This document shows, in pieces, positions 1 to 8,215 of a DNA stretch of 31,806 bases (the first letter of the stretch is position 1; every line of letters starts with the position of its first letter). Under the pieces are notes generated by a model. That model saw only the letters and a program-made list of their open reading frames with translations, ran no database searches and was not told the DNA's origin. The position numbers and the translations under genes were made by a program. The DNA is from an uncultured Bacteroidales bacterium. GTDB lineage: Bacteria > Bacteroidota > Bacteroidia > Bacteroidales > Bacteroidaceae. The stretch lies in the NCBI GenBank assembly GCA_937995875.1, contig CALKIW010000009.1, forward strand, positions 1 through 31,806, written 5' to 3'.

Positions 1-611
1 TTCTCGAAACAAAGCAGATAGCAGTAGGTCCCATTAGTCTTACAGGTGGTCTCATTGTGTTCCCCGTGTCTTACATCATCAACGATTGTGTGTGTGAGGT
101 TTGGGGGTATCGCAAGGCGCGTCTGCTCATTTGGGTGGGCTTCGCCATGAATTTCTTCTTCGTTGCGCTGGGTGCCCTTTGCGACATGATTCCCGGTGCG
201 GACTATTGGCAGAACGATGCCGGTTTTCATGCCATTTTCGGCTTGGCTCCCCGCATTGCCGTTGCGTCGTTTATCGCTTTCTTCATCGGCAGCTTCGTTA
301 ATGCCTATGTCATGAGCCGTATGAAGATTCGCGATGGTGGGAAGCGCTTTTCCGCCCGTGCCATACTGAGTACGATAGCCGGTGAGACGTGCGACTCGGT
401 TATTTTCTTCCCCCTGGCTTTAGCCGGGGTTGTGCCTACAGAGGAGCTTCCTTGGCTCATGTTGTGGCAGGTGGTGCTCAAGACCGTTTACGAGATTATC
501 GCACTGCCGCTCACCATACGGCTGGTCAAGGCCTTGAAGCGCCATGAGGGAGAGGATGTCTACGATAACGATGTGGACTATAGTGTATGGAAAATATTTA
601 GCATTGGATAG
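1..611 (+). CDS. yhhQ: Queuosine precursor transporter (YhhQ family), 5' truncated by window edge
   Basis: The frame is open from base 3 to the TAG at 609-611, so the gene starts before the window. The GTG at 57 is internal. About 202 residues are visible, containing the family signature GGLIVFPVSYIINDCVCEVW followed by GYRKARLLIW, and several hydrophobic membrane segments. Members of this family (YhhQ/QueT-like, DUF165) are inner-membrane proteins that import queuosine precursors such as preQ0 or preQ1. Only three bases separate it from queF, so the two are almost certainly co-transcribed, and the pairing supports a queuosine role. The family call is firm; the exact substrate is inferred. 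Confidence 0.93.
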   Translation, partial: LETKQIAVGPISLTGGLIVFPVSYIINDCVCEVWGYRKARLLIWVGFAMNFFFVALGALCDMIPGADYWQNDAGFHAIFGLAPRIAVASFIAFFIGSFVNAYVMSRMKIRDGGKRFSARAILSTIAGETCDSVIFFPLALAGVVPTEELPWLMLWQVVLKTVYEIIALPLTIRLVKALKRHEGEDVYDNDVDYSVWKIFSIG

Positions 612-614
612 AAT

Positions 615-1085
615 ATGACGGCAAACAGAGAAAAAGAGGGTTTGAAATCGCTTGGTGCGACGACCCGATACAGCATGGATTATGCTCCAGAGGTGCTCGA
701 AACATTTGTCAATAAGCATCCCGATAACGATTACTGGGTGCAGTTCAACTGTCCTGAGTTTACCTCCCTTTGCCCCATCACGGGGCAGCCAGACTTTGCG
801 GAAATCAAAATCAACTATGTTCCGGCAGAACGTTTGGTGGAAAGTAAGAGCTTGAAGCTTTATTTGTTCAGCTTCCGCAATCATGGCGACTTCCACGAAG
901 ACTGCGTGAACATCATCATGAAAGACCTCATTAAGCTCATGCAGCCCAAATATATTGAGGTGGTGGGACTATTCACGCCTCGTGGCGGCATCAGTATTTA
1001 CCCCTATGCCAACTATGGAAAGCCGGGTACCAAATACGAGAAGATGGCCGAAACCAGATTTTTCAACCATGAGATACGGGGATGA
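615..1085 (+). CDS. queF: NADPH-dependent 7-cyano-7-deazaguanine reductase (preQ1 synthase)
   Basis: QueF reduces the nitrile of preQ0 to the aminomethyl group of preQ1 with two NADPH, a cytosolic step in queuosine tRNA modification. The 156-residue protein is the short, single-domain (Bacillus-like) form. Visible hallmarks are the catalytic Cys53 in FTSLCPITGQPDF, with Asp60 seven residues on, the NADPH-binding motif ESKSLKLY at 76-83, and the His94-Glu95 pair that contacts substrate. The spacing of these residues matches the family. It lies 3 nt after the precursor transporter gene and ends in a strong hairpin terminator at 1169-1211. No queC is visible between them, which fits use of imported preQ0. 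Confidence 0.96.
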   Translation: MTANREKEGLKSLGATTRYSMDYAPEVLETFVNKHPDNDYWVQFNCPEFTSLCPITGQPDFAEIKINYVPAERLVESKSLKLYLFSFRNHGDFHEDCVNIIMKDLIKLMQPKYIEVVGLFTPRGGISIYPYANYGKPGTKYEKMAETRFFNHEIRG

Positions 1086-1168
1086 TGACAAAGTAAAGAA
1101 GGAAGTAAAAGACAGTATATGCGTTCAACATTTGAACACTAACTTCATAAAATAAACGTGCAATCGAG

Positions 1169-1211
1169 GCAGAATAGCATCTCTGAAAGGAAGGAGCTAT
1201 TCTGCTTTTTT
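1169..1211 (+). terminator. Rho-independent terminator of the yhhQ-queF unit
   Basis: A perfect 10-bp inverted repeat (GCAGAATAGC at 1169-1178, GCTATTCTGC at 1196-1205) with a 17-nt loop is followed directly by six T residues at 1206-1211. It overlaps the stop codon (1197-1199) of the convergent lipoprotein gene. The minus-strand reading has no T-run, so it is a plus-strand terminator. Confidence 0.85.
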
Positions 1212-2039
1212 CTGCGGTGTTTGTTTCGTTTTCACATTGGTGACAGTCTGTACCTTCTTGTTTACTTCATTAATGTCACTTTTGCGGTAATAGCTCCGCG
1301 AGCCTTTGCGGCTGGTGAGTACCAGCGAATCTTTTCCGAGGTAATCGATGGAGCAGGTGTCGTAGCGGATATCGGAGTAGCCCTCCACCTTGTTGTCTTT
1401 GTCATATTGGGGGTTTCCGCTCACCAGTACGAACTTGCCGTTCCAAATGTGCCACTTCAAAAAGTATTCGAGGGGTGGGTAAACTACAGGGTTTTCATCG
1501 AAGGGGGAGTTCGATTCCTGCACATAGCCTACGCTCGACGCTTCCCATTGCCGTTTCAGCCAGAAACCATATTCGCGGGGAACGAATAGTTTGCGTTTCA
1601 GGGAATCACTCATTTCTCTCGATATTTGGTTTTGCTGTTCCCTATGTTGTGAGTCGGCGTCGCGCCATTTTGGCATCACTGTATAGCACCATATACCCTT
1701 CAGTTGGTCGAGATCGATGGCCATGTCGGCAACACTCTTGTCTTTTTTGTTCAGCACAAGCCCAACCCAGTCGCCCGTATTGATGTCGCCGAGCACTTTT
1801 TGATTGCGTGTGGCGTTTATAATGTTGTATCTCACGGGGTCGCTGCCGTCGTTGGGGAGCAGGACGATGACAGAGTCTGAACAGCCTTCGCAGGCCAAAC
1901 CGTAGACGGTGCTGTCTCCACTGAGCTTCAGTTCGTTGTTGGAAGGTCCTTTAGCCCCATTGTGGTGGAGTGTGCTCTCTTGGCATCCCGTTATTGCAGA
2001 AACAAGGAGAGACAAGGCGATTATGCATTTGGTTTGCAT
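1197..2039 (-). CDS. Hypothetical lipoprotein, 280 aa
   Basis: I do not recognise a family. The N-terminus is a typical SPII signal: positive start, hydrophobic stretch, then the lipobox ITGC with the modified cysteine at residue 19, so the mature protein should be lipid-anchored in the envelope. The remainder is soluble and has a Cys-x2-Cys pair (ACEGCSD) about 35 residues after the anchor, a charged middle region (about 125-160) and a Lys/Gln-rich tail. A TATCTTTG promoter element at 2063-2070 supports the ATG at 2039. The gene is monocistronic and convergent with queF. Function is unknown. Confidence 0.8.
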   Translation of the reverse strand: MQTKCIIALSLLVSAITGCQESTLHHNGAKGPSNNELKLSGDSTVYGLACEGCSDSVIVLLPNDGSDPVRYNIINATRNQKVLGDINTGDWVGLVLNKKDKSVADMAIDLDQLKGIWCYTVMPKWRDADSQHREQQNQISREMSDSLKRKLFVPREYGFWLKRQWEASSVGYVQESNSPFDENPVVYPPLEYFLKWHIWNGKFVLVSGNPQYDKDNKVEGYSDIRYDTCSIDYLGKDSLVLTSRKGSRSYYRKSDINEVNKKVQTVTNVKTKQTPQKKAE

Positions 2040-2062
2040 TCGATTTGTCTATTTGAACGGTG

Positions 2063-2070
2063 CAAAGATA
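2063..2070 (-). promoter_or_regulatory. Bacteroidetes -7 element for the lipoprotein gene
   Basis: On the minus strand this reads TATCTTTG, an exact match to TAnnTTTG, about 24 nt before the start codon. No clear TTTG -33 element lies at the expected distance. Confidence 0.55.
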
Positions 2071-2124
2071 GTTATAAATGAATAAAAAAGCAGCGCCTTG
2101 CTCGCTAATTTGGATTTTTTTATC

Positions 2125-2132
2125 TAATTTTG
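2125..2132 (+). promoter_or_regulatory. Bacteroidetes -7 element for the carboxyltransferase gene
   Basis: TAATTTTG matches TAnnTTTG. The predicted transcript would carry a leader of about 70 nt with a small inverted repeat (TCAGTC at 2157-2162, GACTGA at 2176-2181) and a tiny ORF ending on the start codon. The -33 box is poor: the nearest TTTG, at 2109-2112, is too close. Confidence 0.5.
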
Positions 2133-2211
2133 CAAGTCTAATTACATATATTCCTGTCAGTCAGGCAAGCAACCGGACTGATACTATGAAATTGCCGGAA
2201 AGGAAAAAATA

Positions 2212-3984
2212 ATGAGTAAGAAAATTCAATTTAGTCTCCTTTATAGAGATATGTGGCAAAGTTCGGGTAAGTTCCAGCCACGTAAGGATCAACTGGAGCG
2301 TATAGCTCCAATCATTATTGAAATGGGATGTTTCTCCCGTGTAGAAACCAATGGTGGTGCTTTTGAGCAAGTGCAACTTCTCGCCGGAGAGAATCCAAAC
2401 GAAGCAGTGCGTGCTTTCTGCAAGCCTTTCAACGAGGCCGGCATCAAGACCCACATGCTCGATCGAGGTTTGAATGCCCTCCGTATGTATCCTGTGCCGG
2501 ATGATGTTCGTGCCTTGATGTACAAGGTGAAACACGCACAGGGAGTGGACATTACTCGCATTTTTGACGGATTGAACGACATCCGCAACATTGCGCCCTC
2601 TATCAAGTGGGCTAAGGAAGCCGGGATGACGCCACAGGGCACGTTGTGCATCACCACGTCTCCTGTTCACACACTCGATTACTACGAGCATCTTGCCGAT
2701 CAGGAAATTGCAGCCGGTGCGGAAGAAATCTGTTTGAAGGATATGGCCGGAATCGGACAGCCGGCATTCTTGGGACAGCTGACGAAGCGCATCAAGGACA
2801 AACATCCCGATATTATCATCGAATATCACGGCCATTCGGGTCCGGGCCTCAGTATGGCATCTATGCTTGAGGTGTGTCGCAACGGTGCCGATATTATCGA
2901 TACGGCCATTGAGCCGCTGTCGTGGGGTAAGGTTCATCCTGATATTATCTCCGTACAGAGTATGCTGAAGAACGCCGGTTTCGACGTTCCGGAAATCAAT
3001 ATGAGTGCCTACATGAAGGCTCGTGCCATGACTCAGGAGTTTATCGACGAGTGGTTAGGTTACTTTATCAATCCCGGCAACAAGATTATGAGTTCGCTGC
3101 TGTTGGGTTGTGGCCTTCCGGGAGGCATGATGGGATCGATGATGTCAGACCTCAGCGGTATTCACGGCACTATCAACAACTTGCGCAAGAAGAAGGGCGA
3201 GCCCGAATTGAGCGTGGACGACCTGCTGATTAAGCTGTTTGACGAAGTTGCTTACGTGTGGCCTCGTGTGGGCTATCCTCCATTGGTTACGCCGTTTTCA
3301 CAATACACCAAGAACATTGCGCTCTTCAATCTGCTCACAATGGAGCAAGGAAAGGGACGCTATGCCATGATGGACGATGCCATGTGGGGTATGATTCTTG
3401 GTAAGAGCGGTAAGGTGCCCGGCAAGATTGATGATGAATTGGTGGAGCTTGCCAAGAAGAAAGGCTACGAGTTTACCGATGCTGACCCTCACACACTGCT
3501 TCCAAATGCCCTTGATGACTTCAAGAAAGAGATGGACGAGAACGGTTGGGATTACGGTCAGGACAACGAGGAACTGTGGGAGTTGGCCATGCACCCGGAG
3601 CAATATCGCAACTATAAGAGTGGGCAGGCTAAGAAAAATATGCTCGCTGACTTGCAAAAGGCTAAGGATGCAAAGCTTGGCGGCACGATGACACCGGAAC
3701 AAGTTGCTGAGTTTAAGCATGCCAAGGCTGACGCCATTGTGGCTCCGGTCAGGGGTCAGGTGTTCTGGGAATTTCAGGGCGATGGCGAGGCTGCTCCGGC
3801 TGTAGAGCCCTATATTGGCAAGAGCTACAAGGAAGGCGATACTTTCTGTTATATACAGGCACCTTGGGGTGAGTTTGTAGAAGTCAAGGCCAATCTTGGC
3901 GGCAAACTCGTGGAAATTAATGCCAAGCAAGGCTCAAAGGTTCAGAAAGGCAACGTGATAGCCTATATTGAAAGAGAGCATTAA
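2212..3984 (+). CDS. Carboxyltransferase of oxaloacetate decarboxylase alpha / pyruvate carboxylase B type, lacking the biotinyl lysine
   Basis: 590 aa. The N-terminal TIM-barrel carboxyltransferase domain (about 1-300) keeps the metal and catalytic residues: Asp13 in YRDMWQS, the lysine normally carbamylated (Lys176 in LKDMAG) and the HxH pair His206/His208 in YHGHSG. The usual RDAHQS histidine is Trp15. A conserved carboxylase domain follows (about 300-480). The C-terminus (about 510-590) resembles a biotinyl carrier domain, but the EAMKM site reads QAPWG, placing Trp552 at the biotin-lysine position. This subunit therefore cannot carry biotin itself. It may act on a separate carrier protein or have a changed activity. 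It is transcribed alone and ends at a stem-loop at 4032-4067. The family is clear; the reaction is uncertain. Confidence 0.85.
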   Translation: MSKKIQFSLLYRDMWQSSGKFQPRKDQLERIAPIIIEMGCFSRVETNGGAFEQVQLLAGENPNEAVRAFCKPFNEAGIKTHMLDRGLNALRMYPVPDDVRALMYKVKHAQGVDITRIFDGLNDIRNIAPSIKWAKEAGMTPQGTLCITTSPVHTLDYYEHLADQEIAAGAEEICLKDMAGIGQPAFLGQLTKRIKDKHPDIIIEYHGHSGPGLSMASMLEVCRNGADIIDTAIEPLSWGKVHPDIISVQSMLKNAGFDVPEINMSAYMKARAMTQEFIDEWLGYFINPGNKIMSSLLLGCGLPGGMMGSMMSDLSGIHGTINNLRKKKGEPELSVDDLLIKLFDEVAYVWPRVGYPPLVTPFSQYTKNIALFNLLTMEQGKGRYAMMDDAMWGMILGKSGKVPGKIDDELVELAKKKGYEFTDADPHTLLPNALDDFKKEMDENGWDYGQDNEELWELAMHPEQYRNYKSGQAKKNMLADLQKAKDAKLGGTMTPEQVAEFKHAKADAIVAPVRGQVFWEFQGDGEAAPAVEPYIGKSYKEGDTFCYIQAPWGEFVEVKANLGGKLVEINAKQGSKVQKGNVIAYIEREH

Positions 3985-4031
3985 AGATTGCGTTTGCCTT
4001 GAAAGAGTGACGCAATGCAATAATCATAAAG

Positions 4032-4067
4032 TTCGCCCTCTTCTCCAACAGTGGAGGAGAGGGCGAA
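4032..4067 (+). terminator. Strong stem-loop after the carboxyltransferase gene
   Basis: A 15-bp stem (TTCGCCCTCTTCTCC at 4032-4046 against GGAGGAGAGGGCGAA at 4053-4067, one wobble) closes a 6-nt loop. There is no clean T-run after it, so it may be a weak terminator or an RNA-stabilising 3' end. It argues against a GTG start at 4051 for the next gene, which would fall in the hairpin. Confidence 0.6.
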
Positions 4068-4080
4068 TGTGTTTCGGACT

Positions 4081-4641
4081 ATGAAAGAAAAGAGAAATAT
4101 GAAGTGGGTAATGCAGCTAATTGACAAATATTATCCGGAAGATAATGAATTGAAGCGTATCTTGATGGTGCATAGCAAGGACGTTACTAAACGGGCTTTG
4201 CAGATATGCGACGCTCACCCCGAACTCCATCTCGACCGTCAGTTTGTGGAAGAGGCTGCCATGTTGCACGATATTGGTATTTTCAAATGTGATGCGCCGG
4301 GAATACAATGTTTTGGTCGGGAGCCTTATCTTCTGCATGGACGCATAGGAGCCGAATTGCTCAGGGCAGAAGGCTATCCGCGTCATGCCCGGGTGTGCGA
4401 GCGGCATACGGGAGCGGGTTTGAGTAAGGAGGCCATCATAAAGGGAAGCCTGCCGCTGCCCGCAGAAGATTTCCTACCCGAAACTTTGGAAGAAAAGGTG
4501 ATATGCTATGCCGATAAATTTTACAGCAAGTCCAAGTTGGAGCAGGTGAAGTCCATAGAGATGGCAGAACGGAGTCTGGCGCGCTTTGGAGAGGAGGGAT
4601 TGAGCCGCTTCCGGATGTGGGAAAAGATGTTTGAGCGGTAA
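4081..4641 (+). CDS. HD-domain metal-dependent phosphohydrolase-like protein
   Basis: 186 aa from the ATG at 4081. A second ATG at 4099 (MKWVMQLIDKYYP) is an equally possible start and has a purine-rich stretch before it. HD-superfamily residues are in order: His31, His63-Asp64 in MLHDIGIF, His86, His109 (HTG) and Asp145. These metal-binding positions are typical of small HD phosphohydrolases acting on nucleotides or phosphoesters; the substrate is not predictable. The short length and lack of partner domains resemble a conserved Bacteroidetes family of unknown role. It is a separate unit between the stem-loop at 4032-4067 and the lptD promoter. Confidence 0.85.
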   Translation: MKEKRNMKWVMQLIDKYYPEDNELKRILMVHSKDVTKRALQICDAHPELHLDRQFVEEAAMLHDIGIFKCDAPGIQCFGREPYLLHGRIGAELLRAEGYPRHARVCERHTGAGLSKEAIIKGSLPLPAEDFLPETLEEKVICYADKFYSKSKLEQVKSIEMAERSLARFGEEGLSRFRMWEKMFER

Positions 4642-4684
4642 CGTTAAAATTGCGAAAAGACTCGGTTTTTAATCTTTAATTAAG

Positions 4685-4692
4685 TACTTTTG
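4685..4692 (+). promoter_or_regulatory. Bacteroidetes -7 element immediately before lptD
   Basis: TACTTTTG matches TAnnTTTG and ends only 8 nt before the lptD ATG at 4701. Transcription from it would give a leader of a few bases at most. The -33 region holds a T-run (4665-4670) rather than a clear TTTG. Confidence 0.55.
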
Positions 4693-4700
4693 CACTCCAA

Positions 4701-7559
4701 ATGAGGACTAAGTTTTCCATCGTATTTTTGTTTTTTGCCATAGTCTTTGCTGTGGCCGATAGCAATGTGCCACTCTATCCGAGAAGGGGGCAAGCTGTCG
4801 TGGACAAAGATACGCTGAAGGCAAAAGCCTTATCGGGGAAAGAAGATTCGGATAAGGATTCTCTCGATATACCTTCCGAAAAAAGTACACTATCAGACAC
4901 CACCAAGATGGATTCGCTCGAACTCGCCATCTATCATCACAACAAAATGATAGACGATTCCATCCGTCTGGACTCCCTGAACAGACAAAAGAAAAACGGT
5001 ATTGATGCTCCCGTGAAGTATCAGGCTCAAGACTCGTTGGTCTATGTGGCCGGTACAAATGCGGCTTATCTTTATGGCTCGTCGGCGGTAGACTATGAGA
5101 ATATGAATCTTAAGAGCGATAAGATTTATATGAGTTTGGACAGTAGTTTGGTACACGCTACCGGCAGTGCAGACTCTACGGAAAAGACAGGTCTTAGGGG
5201 ACGACCGGTATTCAAAATGGGGCAGGACCAATATGACACCGATACCATTGCTTTTAACTTTAAGACTAAGAAGGGGCTTATACAAAACACATATACCCAG
5301 CAAGAGGATGGATTTCTGACGAGCGAGATCTCCAAGCGCAATGACAACGGTGAGATTTTTCTGGCTCACGGACGCTATACCACCTGCGACCGCGAACACC
5401 CTGACTTTTATATTTCGCTTTCGAGAGCAAAGGTGCGTCCCGGCAAGGATGTGGTTTTCGGACCGGCTCATCTCGTGGTGGCCGATGTGCCATTGCCTTT
5501 GGCCATTCCCTACGGTTTCTTTCCATTCACCAAAAGCTATTCCAGCGGATTTATCATGCCAACATACGGCGATGAAAACAATCGTGGCTTCTATCTGCGC
5601 GACGGAGGATATTATTTTGCAATGAGTGACAAATGGGACTTAAAGTTGCTTGGCGAAATATATACCAAAGGCTCATGGGGCATTTCTGCTGCCAGCAACT
5701 ACCGCAAACGCTACAGATATAACGGCTCGTTCTTTGCAAGTTATCAAAACACGAAGACCGGCGACAAGGGCTTGCCCGACTATCAGCAGCAAAAGAGTTT
5801 CAAGTTGCAATGGAGCCATCGGCAGGATCCTAAGGCCAACCCGTTCAGTTCTCTGTCGGCAAGCGTGAACTTTGCAACACAAAGTTATGAGCGCAACAAC
5901 CTGACGAGTATGTACAACCCACAGGCCATGACACAGTCCACGCGTACGTCTTCGGTGAGCTGGAGCACCACATTTTCAAGCATTGGAATGTCGCTCAGTT
6001 CGTCGGCAAACCTTTCACAGAATATGCGCGACTCAAGCATAGCCATGACTTTGCCCGACTTGAATATCTCGATCAGTCGATTTTATCCTTTCCGTCGTAA
6101 ACACATGGCGGGTGAGGAGCGTTGGTACGAGAAAATCTCAATGAGTTATACCGGACAGTTGAGCAATTCGATTAGAACCAAGGAGGACCAACTGCTCCAT
6201 GCTAACCTCATTAAGGATTGGCGCAACGGAATGCGACATAACATTCCTATCAATGCTAACTTCACGCTGTTTAATTATCTCAATGTTACGCCTTCATTCA
6301 GTTTCACCGACCGCATGACGTCCAGCAAGATCATGAGAGCATGGGATGAGGCCAGCCAAACGGAAGTTGCGGACACAACTTATGGCTTTCATAACATCTA
6401 TAATTGGAATATGAGCGTGTCGGCCAGCACAAAGCTGTATGGCTTTTACTTGCCAAGTCGCAAGATTTTCGGCGATAAGATTCAGGCCGTCCGCCATGTT
6501 TTCACACCGCAGGTGAGTTTCAGTTATGCGCCCGACTTTGGCTCGTCGCGCTACGGTTATTATGAAACCTATCAGAAAACCGACGCCAACGGAAATGTGT
6601 CACTGGTCGAATATTCTCCCTATTCACAAGGGTTGTACGGTGTTCCAGGCAAAGGGCGCACGGGGAGTATATCGTGGGATGTGAGCAACAACATTGAGAT
6701 GAAGGTCAAGAGCGACAAAGACTCTACCGGCTTCAAGAAGATAAGTATTATTGATGAGCTTGGTGCTTCGATGTCGTACAATATGGCAGCAGACAGACAT
6801 CCGCTGAGCGACTTGTCCATGCGTATTCGATTGAAATGGTGGAAGAACTATACATTCAATATGAATGCGGTGTTTGCTACGTATGCCTACGAACTTGACG
6901 AGGATGGGAGCCCGTATGTAGGCGAGCACACCGAATGGGGAATGGGACGCTTTGGACGCTTTCAGGGCATGTCTCAGAACTTCTCTTTCACGTTGAATCC
7001 TGAAAAAATCAGGAAATGGTTTGGTGGGGGAGATGACAGGGACGATGGAAAGCATCGGGATGATGAGGAAGGAATTGATGTAGAGCGCGAAAGCAACGTC
7101 GATGACGAAATGATTAAAGCACAGCGCGGTGCCAAAAAGAAACGCGGAGGTGGCAAAGCCAGCACAGACGAGGATGGTTATATGACTTTTTCCATGCCTT
7201 GGTCGCTGACCTTTGGTTATGGTATTACGATGCGCGAGAATACCAGTGGGAAGTTCAACGAAAAGACGATGCGCTACCCTTATAAGTTTACGCAGACGAT
7301 GAATGTAAGTGGCAACTTGCGTATCAGTGATGGTTGGAATATCAGCTTCTCCAGCGGATACGACTTTGAAAACAAGAAGATGTCTATGACCACAGCGTCG
7401 TTGCAGCGCGACCTCCACTGCTTCAACATGAGTTGCTCGGTGGTATTGGCACCCTATACAAGCTATAACTTCTCTTTCCGTGCCAATGCCGCTACATTGA
7501 CCGATGCATTGAAATACGATAAGCGAAGCGGTTATAGCAACGCCGTACAGTGGTATTGA
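4701..7559 (+). CDS. lptD: LPS-assembly protein LptD-like outer-membrane barrel
   Basis: 952 aa. LptD is the outer-membrane channel that delivers lipopolysaccharide to the cell surface. The first 20 residues form a signal peptide (RTKFSIVFLFFAIVFAVA). An OstA/LptD jelly-roll region spans about 105-250. A long C-terminal barrel region (about 260-952) is full of alternating aromatic and polar strands and carries the signature IPYGFFPFTKSYSSG. A highly charged insertion near residues 775-820 (runs of Asp/Arg, Glu and Lys) probably forms a flexible loop. The next in-frame Met lies far past the signal peptide, so the start is secure. The assignment rests on overall pattern. Confidence 0.85.
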   Translation: MRTKFSIVFLFFAIVFAVADSNVPLYPRRGQAVVDKDTLKAKALSGKEDSDKDSLDIPSEKSTLSDTTKMDSLELAIYHHNKMIDDSIRLDSLNRQKKNGIDAPVKYQAQDSLVYVAGTNAAYLYGSSAVDYENMNLKSDKIYMSLDSSLVHATGSADSTEKTGLRGRPVFKMGQDQYDTDTIAFNFKTKKGLIQNTYTQQEDGFLTSEISKRNDNGEIFLAHGRYTTCDREHPDFYISLSRAKVRPGKDVVFGPAHLVVADVPLPLAIPYGFFPFTKSYSSGFIMPTYGDENNRGFYLRDGGYYFAMSDKWDLKLLGEIYTKGSWGISAASNYRKRYRYNGSFFASYQNTKTGDKGLPDYQQQKSFKLQWSHRQDPKANPFSSLSASVNFATQSYERNNLTSMYNPQAMTQSTRTSSVSWSTTFSSIGMSLSSSANLSQNMRDSSIAMTLPDLNISISRFYPFRRKHMAGEERWYEKISMSYTGQLSNSIRTKEDQLLHANLIKDWRNGMRHNIPINANFTLFNYLNVTPSFSFTDRMTSSKIMRAWDEASQTEVADTTYGFHNIYNWNMSVSASTKLYGFYLPSRKIFGDKIQAVRHVFTPQVSFSYAPDFGSSRYGYYETYQKTDANGNVSLVEYSPYSQGLYGVPGKGRTGSISWDVSNNIEMKVKSDKDSTGFKKISIIDELGASMSYNMAADRHPLSDLSMRIRLKWWKNYTFNMNAVFATYAYELDEDGSPYVGEHTEWGMGRFGRFQGMSQNFSFTLNPEKIRKWFGGGDDRDDGKHRDDEEGIDVERESNVDDEMIKAQRGAKKKRGGGKASTDEDGYMTFSMPWSLTFGYGITMRENTSGKFNEKTMRYPYKFTQTMNVSGNLRISDGWNISFSSGYDFENKKMSMTTASLQRDLHCFNMSCSVVLAPYTSYNFSFRANAATLTDALKYDKRSGYSNAVQWY

Positions 7560-7720
7560 TTAGTTATGATTTCAAAGGAAATGCACGGCAACTCCTTTGT
7601 AAATGCACGGTCTTAGGATTTAAAGGGGTGCGTCAATCTGCGCCGAATAGACTATAAATTCCTTTACATTCATTCCCTCACTTCTTTTTTTATTATCTCC
7701 CTTTTATTTCTTCATTCTCT

Positions 7721-7816
7721 CATTTTTACCTTCTCTTTTTTCCGCTCTTAATTTTTCGTCCCTTCATTTTTACCTTCTCGTACTTTCATTTTTAGTTTTT
7801 CGTCCCTTCATTTTTA
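7721..7816. repeat. Pyrimidine-rich tandem repeat, 44-bp period
   Basis: CATTTTTACCTTCTC occurs at 7721-7735 and 7765-7779, and a 21-base block beginning TTTTTCGTCCCTTC occurs at 7752-7772 and 7796-7816. Both pairs are offset by 44 bp. Confidence 0.8.
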
Positions 7817-8025
7817 TGGCTCGGTTGCGATGTACTGGGGAGATAAAGACTTCATAGGCATTTACTTTGGGAGGCCCATGGGTTTCTATGGTTGTGGTAG
7901 CCATGTAGCCACAATATAGAATTGGACATAGGAAAATATGATGTAGGCATAAAAGTTTGTACGTGTAAACTCCTACTGCACTCAGACGCTTCCAGCTCAT
8001 TCTTCACTCTTTATTCCTCACTCTA

Positions 8026-8096
8026 CACTTTAATTTATATTCTTCGTCCTTCACTCCTCACTTTTCACTTTAATTTATATTCTTCGTCCTTCACTC
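8026..8096. repeat. Tandem repeat, 40-bp period
   Basis: A 31-base block starting CACTTTAATTTATATTC is perfectly repeated at 8026-8056 and 8066-8096. The surrounding sequence is similar TTCACTCCTC-type pyrimidine low complexity. Confidence 0.85.
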
Positions 8097-8215
8097 TCCA
8101 TTCTTCATTTTATAAAATATTATTACCGTTTTTTGATGATATTTTTCGAGTCATCCAGCGCAAAAAGGACTATGTTTTTTCGTCAAAACCGGACCAAGCA
8201 TTCCCCAAAATCGTA

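Noticed and set aside
955..1155. 66-codon open frame overlapping the queF end.
   Set aside because: Mostly out-of-frame queF sequence; it ends just before the queF terminator and has no own start signal.
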